This document shows, piece by piece, positions 7,552 through 15,712 of a stretch of DNA of 18,976 nucleotides; the stretch's first letter is position 1, and the number at the start of each line of letters is the position of its first letter. The notes beneath the pieces are model-generated. The model had not been told where the DNA came from and made no database searches. It saw only the letters and a list, made by a program, of their open reading frames with translations. The stretch comes from Flavobacteriales bacterium (lineage in GTDB: Bacteria; Bacteroidota; Bacteroidia; Flavobacteriales; BACL11). Position numbers and translations under genes: made by a program. The stretch spans positions 1 to 18,976 of the forward strand of contig JABJNS010000062.1 of the NCBI GenBank assembly GCA_018664745.1. The letters are read 5' to 3'.

Positions 7552-8845
7552 AGTACAGAATTTTATTGTAGAAAAATCTCTTTTTTCAAGGGAGGATAAG
7601 CTTATATTGGGCATAAGTGGTGGGGCTGATAGCGTATGTTTAATGCATATTTTATTGGCTTTAGGCTATCGATTTGACTTGGCACATTGCAACTTTAATT
7701 TAAGAGGAAAGGAATCGGATGAAGATGAGGTTTTTGTTCAGGAGTTAGCCAAAAAACATCAACTTAAACTTCATGTAAAGCAATTTGATACAGAAGGTTA
7801 TGCGGCTGAAAATAAAATTTCTACTCAAATGGCAGCTCGTGATTTGCGTTATGCTTGGTTCAATCATTTATTACTAACCAAAAATGCAAAGTATATTGCT
7901 ATTGCTCATCATGAAAATGATGATATAGAAACATTTTTTATTAATTTAATTAGAGGATCTGGGTTAAAAGGCTTGCTTGGGATTTCAGAAAAAACGAATA
8001 GTATTGTAAGGCCATTAATGGCGATTACTCGTGATGAAATAGAAAGTTATTTAGATGAAAATAAGTTAAGGTATAGGGACGATAGTAGTAATTCATCTGT
8101 CAAATATTTACGCAATAAAATTAGACATGAGCTTATGCCTTTATTAGCTGAGATGAACCCAAGTATTCAGCAAACAATTTCAGAAAAGATGAGAATTTTA
8201 GAAGGTGTTTCTCAAGTGTATTCTTGCAAAATTGAAGAGGTAAGAAAAGATTTAATGCAAGAAAAAAATGGAATTGTGCAGTTTGAAACTTCTGATTTAT
8301 TGGCATTAAAACCACTTCATAATTATTTGTATGAGTTATTAAGTCCTTATGGATTTGTAACTATTGATGCAATTGCAAAAGCATTAAAAGGGCAAAGTGG
8401 AAAGCAGTTCTTTTCAAATACTCATCAGTTGCTAGTTGATAGAGAATTTATTTTTATAAGCGAATTGGATGTAAAGAAAAATGAGTCAATTACTATTGAA
8501 GAAATGACTAAGGAAATCAAGCATCCTATTCAATTAAATTTTTCAAAAACGGATAATTTGGAGTGGATAAAGAACAAGAACATTGCACAACTGGATTACG
8601 ATAAGTTACAATTTCCATTAACTTTACGAAAATGGAAAAAAGGAGATAAATTTATGCCTCTGGGTATGCAAACTTTTAAAAAATTAAGCGATTTTTTTAT
8701 TGATAATAAATTTTCAATTTTAGACAAAAATAAGCAATGGCTACTTTGTTCTAATAACGATATTGTATGGGTTGTTGGGCATAGAATTGATGAGAGATAT
8801 AAATTGCAATCCAAAACAAAAAAAGTGTACATTGCACAAATTTAA
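7541..8845 (+). CDS. tilS: tRNA(Ile)-lysidine synthase
   Basis: Predicted 434-residue cytosolic enzyme that uses ATP to attach lysine to C34 of the CAU-anticodon tRNA-Ile, changing it to read AUA; normally essential. The N-type ATP pyrophosphatase P-loop S-G-G-A-D-S is at about 26-31. It is followed by the family stretches H-C-N-F-N-L-R-G, Q-M-A-A-R-D-L-R-Y-A-W-F and A-H-H-E-N-D-D-I-E-T (about 121-130), and by R-N-K-I-R-H-E-L at the end of the catalytic domain. The TilS C-terminal tRNA-binding domain is at about 360-425 (L-R-K-W-K-K-G-D-K-F-M-P-L-G-M, then K-L-S-D-F-F-I). The ATG start lies inside the pabB tail (11-bp overlap), suggesting translational coupling. Twelve nt separate it from the next gene. 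Confidence 0.95.
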   Translation: MKNKVQNFIVEKSLFSREDKLILGISGGADSVCLMHILLALGYRFDLAHCNFNLRGKESDEDEVFVQELAKKHQLKLHVKQFDTEGYAAENKISTQMAARDLRYAWFNHLLLTKNAKYIAIAHHENDDIETFFINLIRGSGLKGLLGISEKTNSIVRPLMAITRDEIESYLDENKLRYRDDSSNSSVKYLRNKIRHELMPLLAEMNPSIQQTISEKMRILEGVSQVYSCKIEEVRKDLMQEKNGIVQFETSDLLALKPLHNYLYELLSPYGFVTIDAIAKALKGQSGKQFFSNTHQLLVDREFIFISELDVKKNESITIEEMTKEIKHPIQLNFSKTDNLEWIKNKNIAQLDYDKLQFPLTLRKWKKGDKFMPLGMQTFKKLSDFFIDNKFSILDKNKQWLLCSNNDIVWVVGHRIDERYKLQSKTKKVYIAQI

Positions 8846-8857
8846 ATTTATAAAGGA

Positions 8858-9337
8858 ATGTCAGATTTTGATTTTATAGAAAAGCAGTATTTAGGGCTGA
8901 ATAAAATGTCATTAACAAGAAGAATGTCCTTGGCAATTTTTTGTTTGGTGGCTTATTATTGGCGTGAAAACCATGATAAAGCAGGAGAATTATACTTCTT
9001 TATTGGCATTGGCATTATGATAATTTCAATGTTGCTATTTTTCATTTTGCATTTTAAAACCAAAGTCATAAATGGGAGTATTATTTTGGATGGACTTTGG
9101 ACTTCCCGAAAAGTAAAGATTGATACAGCTAGTATTGTATCGGCTAAAAAAGTAAAATACAGCAAATATTTTTTGAATCGTTCCGTTTACAATTTACATT
9201 TGAAAGGCACAATTCGTTTTTATACAAGAGGAGTTGATGCTGTTGAATTGATTGATAAAGATGGTTTGGTTTACCTTATTGGTAGTCAAAAAACAGATGA
9301 GTTAGCTAGAGTAATAAATAACAAGTTAAAAAAATAA
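8858..9337 (+). CDS. Small two-helix inner-membrane protein, function unknown
   Basis: Predicted 159 residues; I do not recognise the family. Two hydrophobic segments, about 22-36 and 45-66 (Y-F-F-I-G-I-G-I-M-I-I-S-M-L-L-F-F), form a hairpin in the inner membrane with a short loop between them. The remaining 90 or so residues are a basic, beta-rich soluble domain with alternating hydrophobic strands, ending in a helix (E-L-A-R-V-I-N-N-K-L). This layout resembles bacterial PH-like membrane proteins, but that is a guess from pattern only. There is no signal peptide and no catalytic motif. Its TAA stop shares one base with the ATG of the DsbD-type gene (TAATG), so the two are probably translated together. 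Confidence 0.75.
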   Translation: MSDFDFIEKQYLGLNKMSLTRRMSLAIFCLVAYYWRENHDKAGELYFFIGIGIMIISMLLFFILHFKTKVINGSIILDGLWTSRKVKIDTASIVSAKKVKYSKYFLNRSVYNLHLKGTIRFYTRGVDAVELIDKDGLVYLIGSQKTDELARVINNKLKK

Positions 9338-11265
9338 TGAAGAAGATAATAAGCATATTATTTGTACTAATAAGTGTAGTTTCATCTGCACAAATTTTCA
9401 CTCCTGTTGAGTGGGAGTTTTCGCAAAAGCAGCTTTCTGATACTGAAATAGAATTGCAATTTAAAGCCAATATTGATGAGGGCTGGCATTTATATTCTCA
9501 GCACATTGCTGATGATGGTCCAGTTCCTACTGAATTTACTTTTATTACTGAAGGGAGTTATGAGTTAATTGATAATGTTATTGAAGGAGAGCCAATTGAA
9601 GAGTTTGATCCTAACTTTGATATGGTATTAAAGTACTTTGGGCATGAAGCTATTTTTACACAAAAGATAAAAATTACTTCTGCTGAAGATTTTACATTAG
9701 CTGGAGATGTCTATTTTATGGTTTGTGATGAGGCACAATGTTTACCTCCTGAGGTGGCAGAATTTTCTTTTAAAATAAAAGGAGTTGATGGAGGTTCAGT
9801 TGTTGCTGAAACTGAAAATACTACTGATAAAAAAGAAGGGAAAGGAATGTGGGGATTATTTTTTATTGCTTTTATAAGTGGTTTTGCAGCACTTTTAACG
9901 CCTTGTGTTTTCCCTATGATTCCTATGACGGTTTCATTCTTTACTAAGCAAAGTAAAACAAAGGCTAAAGGAATTGCAAATGCTATTATTTACGGACTTT
10001 CTATCATTGTTATTTATGTTGCTTTAGGAGTAGGAGTGTCATCAGTATTTGGAGCTGATGCCTTGAATAATATGGCAACTAATGTTTATTTTAATATTGG
10101 TTTCTTTTTACTGCTTATTGTTTTTGCAGCATCATTCTTAGGTGCCTTTGAAATTCAATTACCAGCTTCTTGGACAAATAAAAGTGTAGAAGCTGAAGGT
10201 AAGGGCGGTTTGATAGGAATTTTCTTTATGGCCTTTACTTTGGCTTTAGTGTCTTTTTCATGCACTGGTCCTATCGTAGGAACTTTATTGGTTGAAGCGG
10301 CAACTGGAGGGTATATGGGGCCTATTATCGGTATGCTTGGTTTCTCATTAGCTATTGCCTTGCCGTTTGCTTTATTTGCAGCTTTCCCAGGATGGTTAAA
10401 TTCATTGCCGCAATCAGGAGGATGGTTAAATTCAGTAAAAGTTACATTAGGATTCTTAGAGATTGCTTTAGCATTCAAATTTTTGTCAAATGCTGATTTA
10501 GTAATGCAAACACATTGGTTGGAGCGTGAGTTATTTATTGCAATTTGGATTATGATTTTCGGGCTGTTGACTATGTATCTTTTAGGGTTCTTAAAATTTG
10601 CTCATGATTCGGATTTAAAACACATTTCGGTAGGTCGTTTGAGTGTTGCAATTTTAACAGGGACTTTAACTTTATACATGATTCCAGGTTTATGGGGAGC
10701 GCCTTTAAAATTGATTTCAGCATTTCCACCTCCACTGGAATATTCGGAATCTCCTTATGGTGTAGGATATACCTTAGGTGGAGAAACCTCTTCTCATGTA
10801 GAAGAACAACATCTTGGTCCGCAAGGGATAATGGCATTTAATGACTATGACTTGGGAGTTGCCTATGCAAAAGAGACTGGATTACCTATTGTAATTGATT
10901 TTACAGGTAAGGCTTGTGTTAATTGCAGAAAGATGGAACAAGATGTTTGGTCAGATCCAATAATTAAAGATATCCTGAAAAATAAAGTTGTATTAATTTC
11001 ACTTTATGTTGATTTAAAAACTAAACTTCCGAAAGATAAGCAATATGAAACTACACTTGCTGGTAAATCTAAAAAAGTACGATCTATTGGTGATCAGTGG
11101 ATGGTATTGCAAGCGAATACTTACGGTACAAATTCTCAGCCTTATTATGTTTTCTTAAATCATAAAGAAGAAATGTTAGTAGAAAATGCCAATTACCAAG
11201 ATTATGGAACGGTAGAACTTTTTAAAGATTGGTTAAATAGAGGACTCAAAGAATTTAAAAAATAG
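9337..11265 (+). CDS. dsbD: DsbD-type thiol:disulfide interchange protein (full three-domain form)
   Basis: Predicted 642 residues. A signal peptide (about 1-18, ending S-S-A-Q) precedes an N-terminal periplasmic DsbD-alpha-like domain (about 20-150) with the Cys pair C130 and C135 (C-D-E-A-Q-C-L-P-P). The central CcdA-like multi-helix domain (about 170-470) carries C190 in T-P-C-V-F-P-M-I-P and C309 in S-C-T-G-P. The C-terminal periplasmic thioredoxin domain (about 505-640) has C527-V-N-C530. All three Cys pairs of the electron relay are present, so it should carry reducing power from cytosolic thioredoxin to periplasmic substrates, for example in cytochrome c maturation or disulfide isomerisation. 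The substrate is not deducible here. The gene starts on the stop of the preceding membrane protein and ends 4 nt before the YifB gene. Confidence 0.93.
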   Translation: MKKIISILFVLISVVSSAQIFTPVEWEFSQKQLSDTEIELQFKANIDEGWHLYSQHIADDGPVPTEFTFITEGSYELIDNVIEGEPIEEFDPNFDMVLKYFGHEAIFTQKIKITSAEDFTLAGDVYFMVCDEAQCLPPEVAEFSFKIKGVDGGSVVAETENTTDKKEGKGMWGLFFIAFISGFAALLTPCVFPMIPMTVSFFTKQSKTKAKGIANAIIYGLSIIVIYVALGVGVSSVFGADALNNMATNVYFNIGFFLLLIVFAASFLGAFEIQLPASWTNKSVEAEGKGGLIGIFFMAFTLALVSFSCTGPIVGTLLVEAATGGYMGPIIGMLGFSLAIALPFALFAAFPGWLNSLPQSGGWLNSVKVTLGFLEIALAFKFLSNADLVMQTHWLERELFIAIWIMIFGLLTMYLLGFLKFAHDSDLKHISVGRLSVAILTGTLTLYMIPGLWGAPLKLISAFPPPLEYSESPYGVGYTLGGETSSHVEEQHLGPQGIMAFNDYDLGVAYAKETGLPIVIDFTGKACVNCRKMEQDVWSDPIIKDILKNKVVLISLYVDLKTKLPKDKQYETTLAGKSKKVRSIGDQWMVLQANTYGTNSQPYYVFLNHKEEMLVENANYQDYGTVELFKDWLNRGLKEFKK

Positions 11266-11269
11266 AAAT

Positions 11270-12808
11270 ATGCTAGTAAAAACCTACGGTAGTGCAGTTA
11301 GTGGTATTCATGCCACAACTATTACTATTGAGGTGGATGTAGCACAAGGTATTAAGTTTTTTTTGGTTGGATTGCCTGATAATGCCGTAAAAGAATCGGA
11401 ACAAAGAATACGAGCAGCACTTAAAAATAACGGCTTCCGTATCCCAGGAAAAAAGATTACTATTAATATGGCTCCTGCCGATATTCGTAAAGAAGGTTCT
11501 GCTTATGATTTACCTTTGGCAATAGGGATATTAGCCGCATCACAGCAAATAAAAGCAGATAAAGTAAATGATTATTTAATTATGGGGGAACTTTCATTAG
11601 ATGGAGGATTGCAACCCATAAAAGGAGCCTTGCCAATTGCAGTAAAAGCAAGAGAGGAAGGTTTTAAAGGAATTATTTTACCTAAGCAAAATGCACGGGA
11701 GGCAGCTATAGTAAATAATTTGGATGTTTTAGGAGTTGATAATATCTTGCAGGTTATTAATTTCTTTGATGCTAAGCAAATTATCGTTCCAACTTCAATT
11801 GATACTAGAGCTGAATTTCTGGCAGGACTCAATAATAACATTGCTGATTTTACTGATGTAAAGGGACAGGAAAATATAAAGCGTGCTTTAGAAATTGCTG
11901 CTGCTGGCGGGCATAATGTGATTATGATTGGTCCACCAGGTTCAGGAAAAACAATGTTGGCAAAACGAATGTCAGGAATATTGCCGCCTTTAACTTTATC
12001 TGAAGCTTTAGAGACGACAAAAATCCATTCTGTTTCTGGTCGTTTGTCCGATAATGATACACTCATGACTTCTCGTCCTTTTCGTTCGCCACATCATACA
12101 ATATCAGATGTTGCTTTAGTTGGTGGAGGTACAAATCCTCAGCCTGGAGAAATATCCTTAGCTCATAATGGAGTTTTATTTTTGGATGAGTTGCCAGAAT
12201 TTAAGCGAACAGTTTTAGAGGTTATGCGTCAACCATTGGAGGATAGAGTGGTAACAATTTCTCGTGCTAAATCATCTGTAGATTATCCGGCAAATTTTAT
12301 GTTGGTTTCCTCAATGAATCCTTGCCCTTGTGGTTATTATAATCATCCTGATAAGGACTGTTTATGTCCTCCGGGAATGGTGCAAAAATACTTAAACAAA
12401 ATATCAGGAGCTCTGTTGGATAGGATTGATTTACATGTTGAGGTTACTCCTGTTAGTTTTGACGAGTTAGCATCTAAAGCAAAAGGAGAAAATAGTGCAA
12501 GTATTAGAAAAAGAGTGATTGAGGCAAGAGAGTTGCAAGGTGAAAGATACAAAGAAAATGATGGGATACATGCTAATGCTCAAATGAGTACTAAGCAGTT
12601 GCAAATTTATTGTAAGTTGAATTCTGAGAGTCAACAGCTTTTGAAAATGGCTATGACTAAGTTAGATTTATCCGCTAGGGCTTATGATAGAATATTGAAA
12701 GTTGCTCGTACTATTGCTGATTTAGAAAAAAGTGAGCTTATTACTTCCGAACACATTGCTGAGGCAATACAGTATCGCTCTTTAGACAGAGAGGGTTGGG
12801 CAGGATAA
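11270..12808 (+). CDS. comM: YifB/ComM-family Mg-chelatase-like AAA+ ATPase
   Basis: Predicted 512 residues, the usual length of the family. The N-terminal ChlI-like domain (about 1-165; S-A-V-S-G-I-H-A, then V-G-L-P-D-N-A-V-K-E-S) is followed by the AAA+ core. Walker A is G-P-P-G-S-G-K-T (221-228), the R-S-P-H-H-T-I-S-D stretch follows, and Walker B is V-L-F-L-D-E-L-P-E-F. A Cys cluster C-P-C-G-Y-Y then D-C-L-C-P-P, and the C-terminal Mg_chelatase_C helical lid, complete the protein. In Vibrio, ComM is a hexameric branch-migration helicase that helps integrate incoming DNA during natural transformation; that role is known from relatives, not shown here. It closes the plus-strand run that begins with the pabB-like gene. 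Confidence 0.93.
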   Translation: MLVKTYGSAVSGIHATTITIEVDVAQGIKFFLVGLPDNAVKESEQRIRAALKNNGFRIPGKKITINMAPADIRKEGSAYDLPLAIGILAASQQIKADKVNDYLIMGELSLDGGLQPIKGALPIAVKAREEGFKGIILPKQNAREAAIVNNLDVLGVDNILQVINFFDAKQIIVPTSIDTRAEFLAGLNNNIADFTDVKGQENIKRALEIAAAGGHNVIMIGPPGSGKTMLAKRMSGILPPLTLSEALETTKIHSVSGRLSDNDTLMTSRPFRSPHHTISDVALVGGGTNPQPGEISLAHNGVLFLDELPEFKRTVLEVMRQPLEDRVVTISRAKSSVDYPANFMLVSSMNPCPCGYYNHPDKDCLCPPGMVQKYLNKISGALLDRIDLHVEVTPVSFDELASKAKGENSASIRKRVIEARELQGERYKENDGIHANAQMSTKQLQIYCKLNSESQQLLKMAMTKLDLSARAYDRILKVARTIADLEKSELITSEHIAEAIQYRSLDREGWAG

Positions 12809-12822
12809 AATGCTTATATTCG
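12796..12822 (+). promoter_or_regulatory. Candidate promoter for the M42 peptidase gene
   Basis: TATATTCG (12815-12822) differs by one base from TAnnTTTG. A TTG at 12796-12798, inside the end of the YifB gene, lies 16 nt upstream, a little short of the usual spacing. The predicted start is near 12829, about 16 nt before the ATG. Confidence 0.45.
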
Positions 12823-12844
12823 CACTTTAAAATTTTAATACAAC

Positions 12845-13933
12845 ATGGCAAAAAAGAAAATTATTACTAAAAAGTCAGAGGCTTTTTTAGAGAAATATTT
12901 GAATAACCCTTCTCCAACAGGCTTTGAAAGTGGAGGTCAGAAATTATGGTTAGACTATATCAGCCCTTATATTGATGAACATTTTGTAGATACTTACGGA
13001 ACAGTTGTTGGTGTAATTAATCCTGAAGCAAAGTATAAGGTAGTTATTGAAGCGCATGCTGATGAAATCTCATGGTTTGTGCATTATATTACAAAAGATG
13101 GGTATATTTACTTGAGAAGGAATGGTGGTTCTGATCATCAGATTGCTCCTTCCAAAAGAGTAAATATTCATACTAAAAAAGGAATGGTAAAAGCTGTTTT
13201 TGGTTGGCCAGCAATTCATACAAGAAGTGGCGCAACTGAAAAATCACCAAAACTGGATAATATCTTTTTGGACTGTGGTGCAAAGGATAAAGAAGAAGTA
13301 GAAAAATTAGGAATTCATGTAGGTTGTGTAGTTACTTATGAGGATGAATTTATGATTTTGAATAAAAACTTTTATGTAGGTAGGGCATTGGATAATCGTA
13401 TTGGTGGGTTTATGATTGCTGAGGTGGCGCGTTTGCTAAAAGAAAATAAAGTGAAATTACCTTTCGGATTGTACATTACAAATTCAGTTCAGGAAGAAGT
13501 TGGACTTAGAGGAGCACAAATGATTGTGGAGAGAATTAGGCCTGATGTTGCAATTGTAACGGATGTGTGTCATGATACAGGTACTCCAATGATTAATAAA
13601 ATTAAACAAGGAGATACTAAATGTGGTGCTGGTCCAGTATTGACTTATGGCCCTGCAGTACAAAATAATTTGTTGGAGTTAATTATGACTGCTGCAGAAA
13701 AGAACAAGATTCCTTTCCAAAGAGCTGCAGCTTCTCGTGCAACTGGTACGGATACAGATGCTTTTGCTTATTCTACTGGTGGGGTGGCTTCTTCATTAAT
13801 ATCATTGGCACTAAGGTATATGCACACTACAGTAGAAAGTGTACATAAAGATGATGTTGAAAATGTAATTCGTTTGATTTACGAATCATTACAGAAAATT
13901 AAAAATAATCATGATTTCAGATATTTGAAATAA
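12845..13933 (+). CDS. M42 family metalloaminopeptidase
   Basis: Predicted 362-residue cytosolic dinuclear metal aminopeptidase (glutamyl aminopeptidase / TET / FrvX-type). All expected metal and catalytic residues are seen: H71 in E-A-H-A-D-E, D183 in A-L-D-N-R-I-G-G, the E217-E218 pair in Q-E-E-V-G-L-R-G, D240 in V-T-D-V-C-H-D and H327 near M-H-T-T-V-E. M42 enzymes usually form large oligomers that trim peptides released by proteasome-like or other proteases. The C terminus reads N-N-H-D-F-R-Y-L-K. The last nine codons and stop are repeated almost exactly after the next gene, which suggests that the terminator at 14711-14736 once followed this gene directly. It is preceded by its own probable promoter. 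Confidence 0.94.
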   Translation: MAKKKIITKKSEAFLEKYLNNPSPTGFESGGQKLWLDYISPYIDEHFVDTYGTVVGVINPEAKYKVVIEAHADEISWFVHYITKDGYIYLRRNGGSDHQIAPSKRVNIHTKKGMVKAVFGWPAIHTRSGATEKSPKLDNIFLDCGAKDKEEVEKLGIHVGCVVTYEDEFMILNKNFYVGRALDNRIGGFMIAEVARLLKENKVKLPFGLYITNSVQEEVGLRGAQMIVERIRPDVAIVTDVCHDTGTPMINKIKQGDTKCGAGPVLTYGPAVQNNLLELIMTAAEKNKIPFQRAAASRATGTDTDAFAYSTGGVASSLISLALRYMHTTVESVHKDDVENVIRLIYESLQKIKNNHDFRYLK

Positions 13934-13935
13934 AA
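13906..13935 (+). repeat. Direct repeat copy 1 (at the 3' end of the M42 gene)
   Basis: Thirty bases match 14679-14708 with two mismatches; the last 22 (13914-13935) are identical. This copy encodes the final M42 residues N-H-D-F-R-Y-L-K and the stop, and ends on the first base of the DUF268 ATG. Confidence 0.9.
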
Positions 13936-14681
13936 TGATTAAAGTTTTTAGGTTAGTATTTTTAAATATAAAGGGAATTGCATTTTATTTTAAGAGCTTT
14001 CTAATTTTAAAACGACAAAAGGGAAAAGATTTAAATTTTCCATTTGGTAGAATTTTCCCTATTTTTTGGGAGCGTTTTTCACAATCAGGAAAAATGAGTG
14101 GGCATTACTTTCATCAAGATTTACATATTGCAAAGCGAATTTATAATAATAATCCTAAAAAACATTTAGATATTGGTTCAAGGATAGATGGCTTTATAGC
14201 CCATCTTGCAGTTTTTAGGAAAGTAGAAGTTCTTGATATAAGGAGCTTAGATAGTAAAGTAGAGAATATTGTATTTAAACAGGAAGATTTAATGCAACCA
14301 CAAGTATCTCTTTACGATTATTGTGATTCTATTTCTTCTTTGCATGCTATTGAGCATTTTGGGCTTGGTAGATATGGCGATCAAGTGGATTACTTTGGAT
14401 ATTTAAAAGCGTTAAATAATATTGCTAAAATTCTTAGAAAAGGAGGAGTATTTTATTTTTCAGTACCTATTGGACCCCAAAGGATAGAATTTAATGCTCA
14501 TAGAGTATTTTCACTTAGTTATTTAATTACACTTTTAGAGAAAGATTATGATATAGTAGATTTTTCTTTTGTTGACGATAAAGGGGACTTAAACACTAGT
14601 GTTCAGCTAAATCAAAAAGATATAATAAAAAATTATGGCTGCCATTATGGTTGTGGTATTTTTGAATTGATAAAGAAGTAA
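13935..14681 (+). CDS. DUF268 family protein, SAM-methyltransferase-like
   Basis: Predicted 248 residues. The core resembles a class I methyltransferase: motif I L-D-I-G-S-R-I-D-G-F (78-87), a following strand E-V-L-D-I-R, and the DUF268 signature S-L-H-A-I-E-H-F-G-L-G-R-Y-G-D (H137, E140, H141). The C terminus has a Cys/His pair (C-H-Y-G-C). The first 30 residues are hydrophobic and basic, possibly membrane-associated. Family members often sit in cell-surface polysaccharide clusters; the substrate is unknown and a methyl-transfer role is inferred from the fold. The ATG is 1 nt after the M42 stop. The gene lies between two copies of the M42 3' end, and no other polysaccharide gene is nearby, so it looks like an isolated acquisition. 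Confidence 0.85.
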   Translation: MIKVFRLVFLNIKGIAFYFKSFLILKRQKGKDLNFPFGRIFPIFWERFSQSGKMSGHYFHQDLHIAKRIYNNNPKKHLDIGSRIDGFIAHLAVFRKVEVLDIRSLDSKVENIVFKQEDLMQPQVSLYDYCDSISSLHAIEHFGLGRYGDQVDYFGYLKALNNIAKILRKGGVFYFSVPIGPQRIEFNAHRVFSLSYLITLLEKDYDIVDFSFVDDKGDLNTSVQLNQKDIIKNYGCHYGCGIFELIKK

Positions 14682-14708
14682 TCGTAATTTCAGATATTTG
14701 AAATAAAA
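14679..14708 (+). repeat. Direct repeat copy 2 (duplicate of the M42 gene end)
   Basis: Matches 13906-13935 at 28 of 30 bases, with 14687-14708 identical over 22. Read in the M42 frame it encodes N-R-N-F-R-Y-L-K and a stop, so it looks like a spare M42 tail. It begins at the DUF268 stop codon and is followed at once by a strong terminator. An 18-bp near-palindrome (14687-14704, arms ATTTCA and TGAAAT) lies inside. Confidence 0.9.
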
Positions 14709-14710
14709 CT

Positions 14711-14736
14711 AAAGGAGCTGAAAGGCTCCTTTTTTT
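14711..14736 (+). terminator. Intrinsic terminator after the M42/DUF268 pair
   Basis: A perfect 8-bp stem (14711-14718 with 14725-14732, AAAGGAGC and GCTCCTTT) encloses a 6-nt loop and ends in a T-run to 14736. Only two bases separate it from the second repeat copy, so it was probably the original terminator of the M42 gene. Confidence 0.85.
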
Positions 14737-14750
14737 ATGTTTAATTTTCT

Positions 14751-14758
14751 TATATTTG
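14751..14758 (+). promoter_or_regulatory. -7 box for the SPFH protein gene
   Basis: TATATTTG is an exact TAnnTTTG match, 24 nt before the ATG, with transcription expected near 14765. There is no clear TTTG at -33; that position falls in the T-run of the preceding terminator. Confidence 0.55.
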
Positions 14759-14782
14759 AACATCTAATTTAAAACACACAAA

Positions 14783-15712
14783 ATGAACACAGAACTTATT
14801 TTCGGAAATATCTTTTACATCATCATAGCACTCTTTTTACTGAAAGGAGCATTGTATATGGTAAAACAGAAATCAGCAGTAGTGATTGAGCGTTTAGGAA
14901 AATTTCATAAAGTTTCTAAGGCAGGACTGCATTTTAAAATCCCTTTAATTGATAGCATTGCAGGAAATGTAAACCTTAGGGTAAGCGAATTACCTGTTGA
15001 GGTGGAAACCAAAACTAAGGATGATGTATTTGTTAGAGTGGTGGTTTCTGTTCAGTTTTTTGTGGTGGATACTAATGAAGGTATTGAAGATTCATTTTAT
15101 AAATTAAATAATCCAGAACATCAAATACAATCTTATGTTTTTGATTCTATCCGTTCGGAAGTGCCAATGATGGAACTAGATGCAGTATTTGCTGAGAAAG
15201 ATAAAATTGCAGTAGCGGTTAAGGCTGAGCTATCGGAAACTATGAAGCAATTCGGATTTGATTTTACAAAAGCATTAGTTACGGATATTGATCCTGATGC
15301 TAAGGTTAAGCAATCTATGAATGAGATAAATGCAGCTAAGCGTATGAAAGAAGCTGCAAAAGAAGAAGCTGCAGCAGCCAAAATTAGAATTGTAGCAGCA
15401 GCTGAGGCAGATATGGAAAGCAAGCGATTAGCAGGAGAAGGAATAGCTCAACAAAGAATTGCAATTGCTAATGGATTAAAGGAATCAGTTGAAGAAGTAA
15501 AGCAAGCTATGGAGGATCATGTTTCTTCTCAGGATGTAATGAATATGCTCTTTATGACACAGCATTATGAAACAGTCTCAAAACTTGGTGAAAATGGAAC
15601 AAGCACAATTTTTATGCCTTACTCACCTGACAATGTAGGAGACTTACAAATGCAAATACAAAGTAGTTTGTTGGCAGTAGATGCAATGAAAAAGAATACT
15701 AATAAGTCTTAA
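14783..15712 (+). CDS. Stomatin/prohibitin-type SPFH (band 7) membrane protein
   Basis: Predicted 309 residues. One N-terminal membrane segment (about 6-26) is followed by K-Q-K-S-A-V-V-I-E-R-L-G-K-F, the start of the SPFH domain (about 30-200), with the typical V-R-V-S-E-L-P-V and T-K-D-D-V-F-V-R-V stretches. An Ala/Glu-rich coiled coil covers about 185-240 (E-A-A-K-E-E-A-A-A-A-K-I). SPFH proteins oligomerise on the membrane into ring- or cage-like assemblies that organise membrane domains or protect membrane proteases; no NfeD or protease partner is adjacent here. It has its own -7 box after the upstream terminator. The stop codon overlaps the stop of tag on the opposite strand: both use the TTAA at 15709-15712. 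Confidence 0.92.
   Translation: MNTELIFGNIFYIIIALFLLKGALYMVKQKSAVVIERLGKFHKVSKAGLHFKIPLIDSIAGNVNLRVSELPVEVETKTKDDVFVRVVVSVQFFVVDTNEGIEDSFYKLNNPEHQIQSYVFDSIRSEVPMMELDAVFAEKDKIAVAVKAELSETMKQFGFDFTKALVTDIDPDAKVKQSMNEINAAKRMKEAAKEEAAAAKIRIVAAAEADMESKRLAGEGIAQQRIAIANGLKESVEEVKQAMEDHVSSQDVMNMLFMTQHYETVSKLGENGTSTIFMPYSPDNVGDLQMQIQSSLLAVDAMKKNTNKS

Noticed and set aside
12809..12844. Possible terminator after the YifB gene.
   Set aside because: No stem of useful length is found in the 36-bp gap, only a candidate promoter; read-through from the upstream run into the M42 gene is possible.
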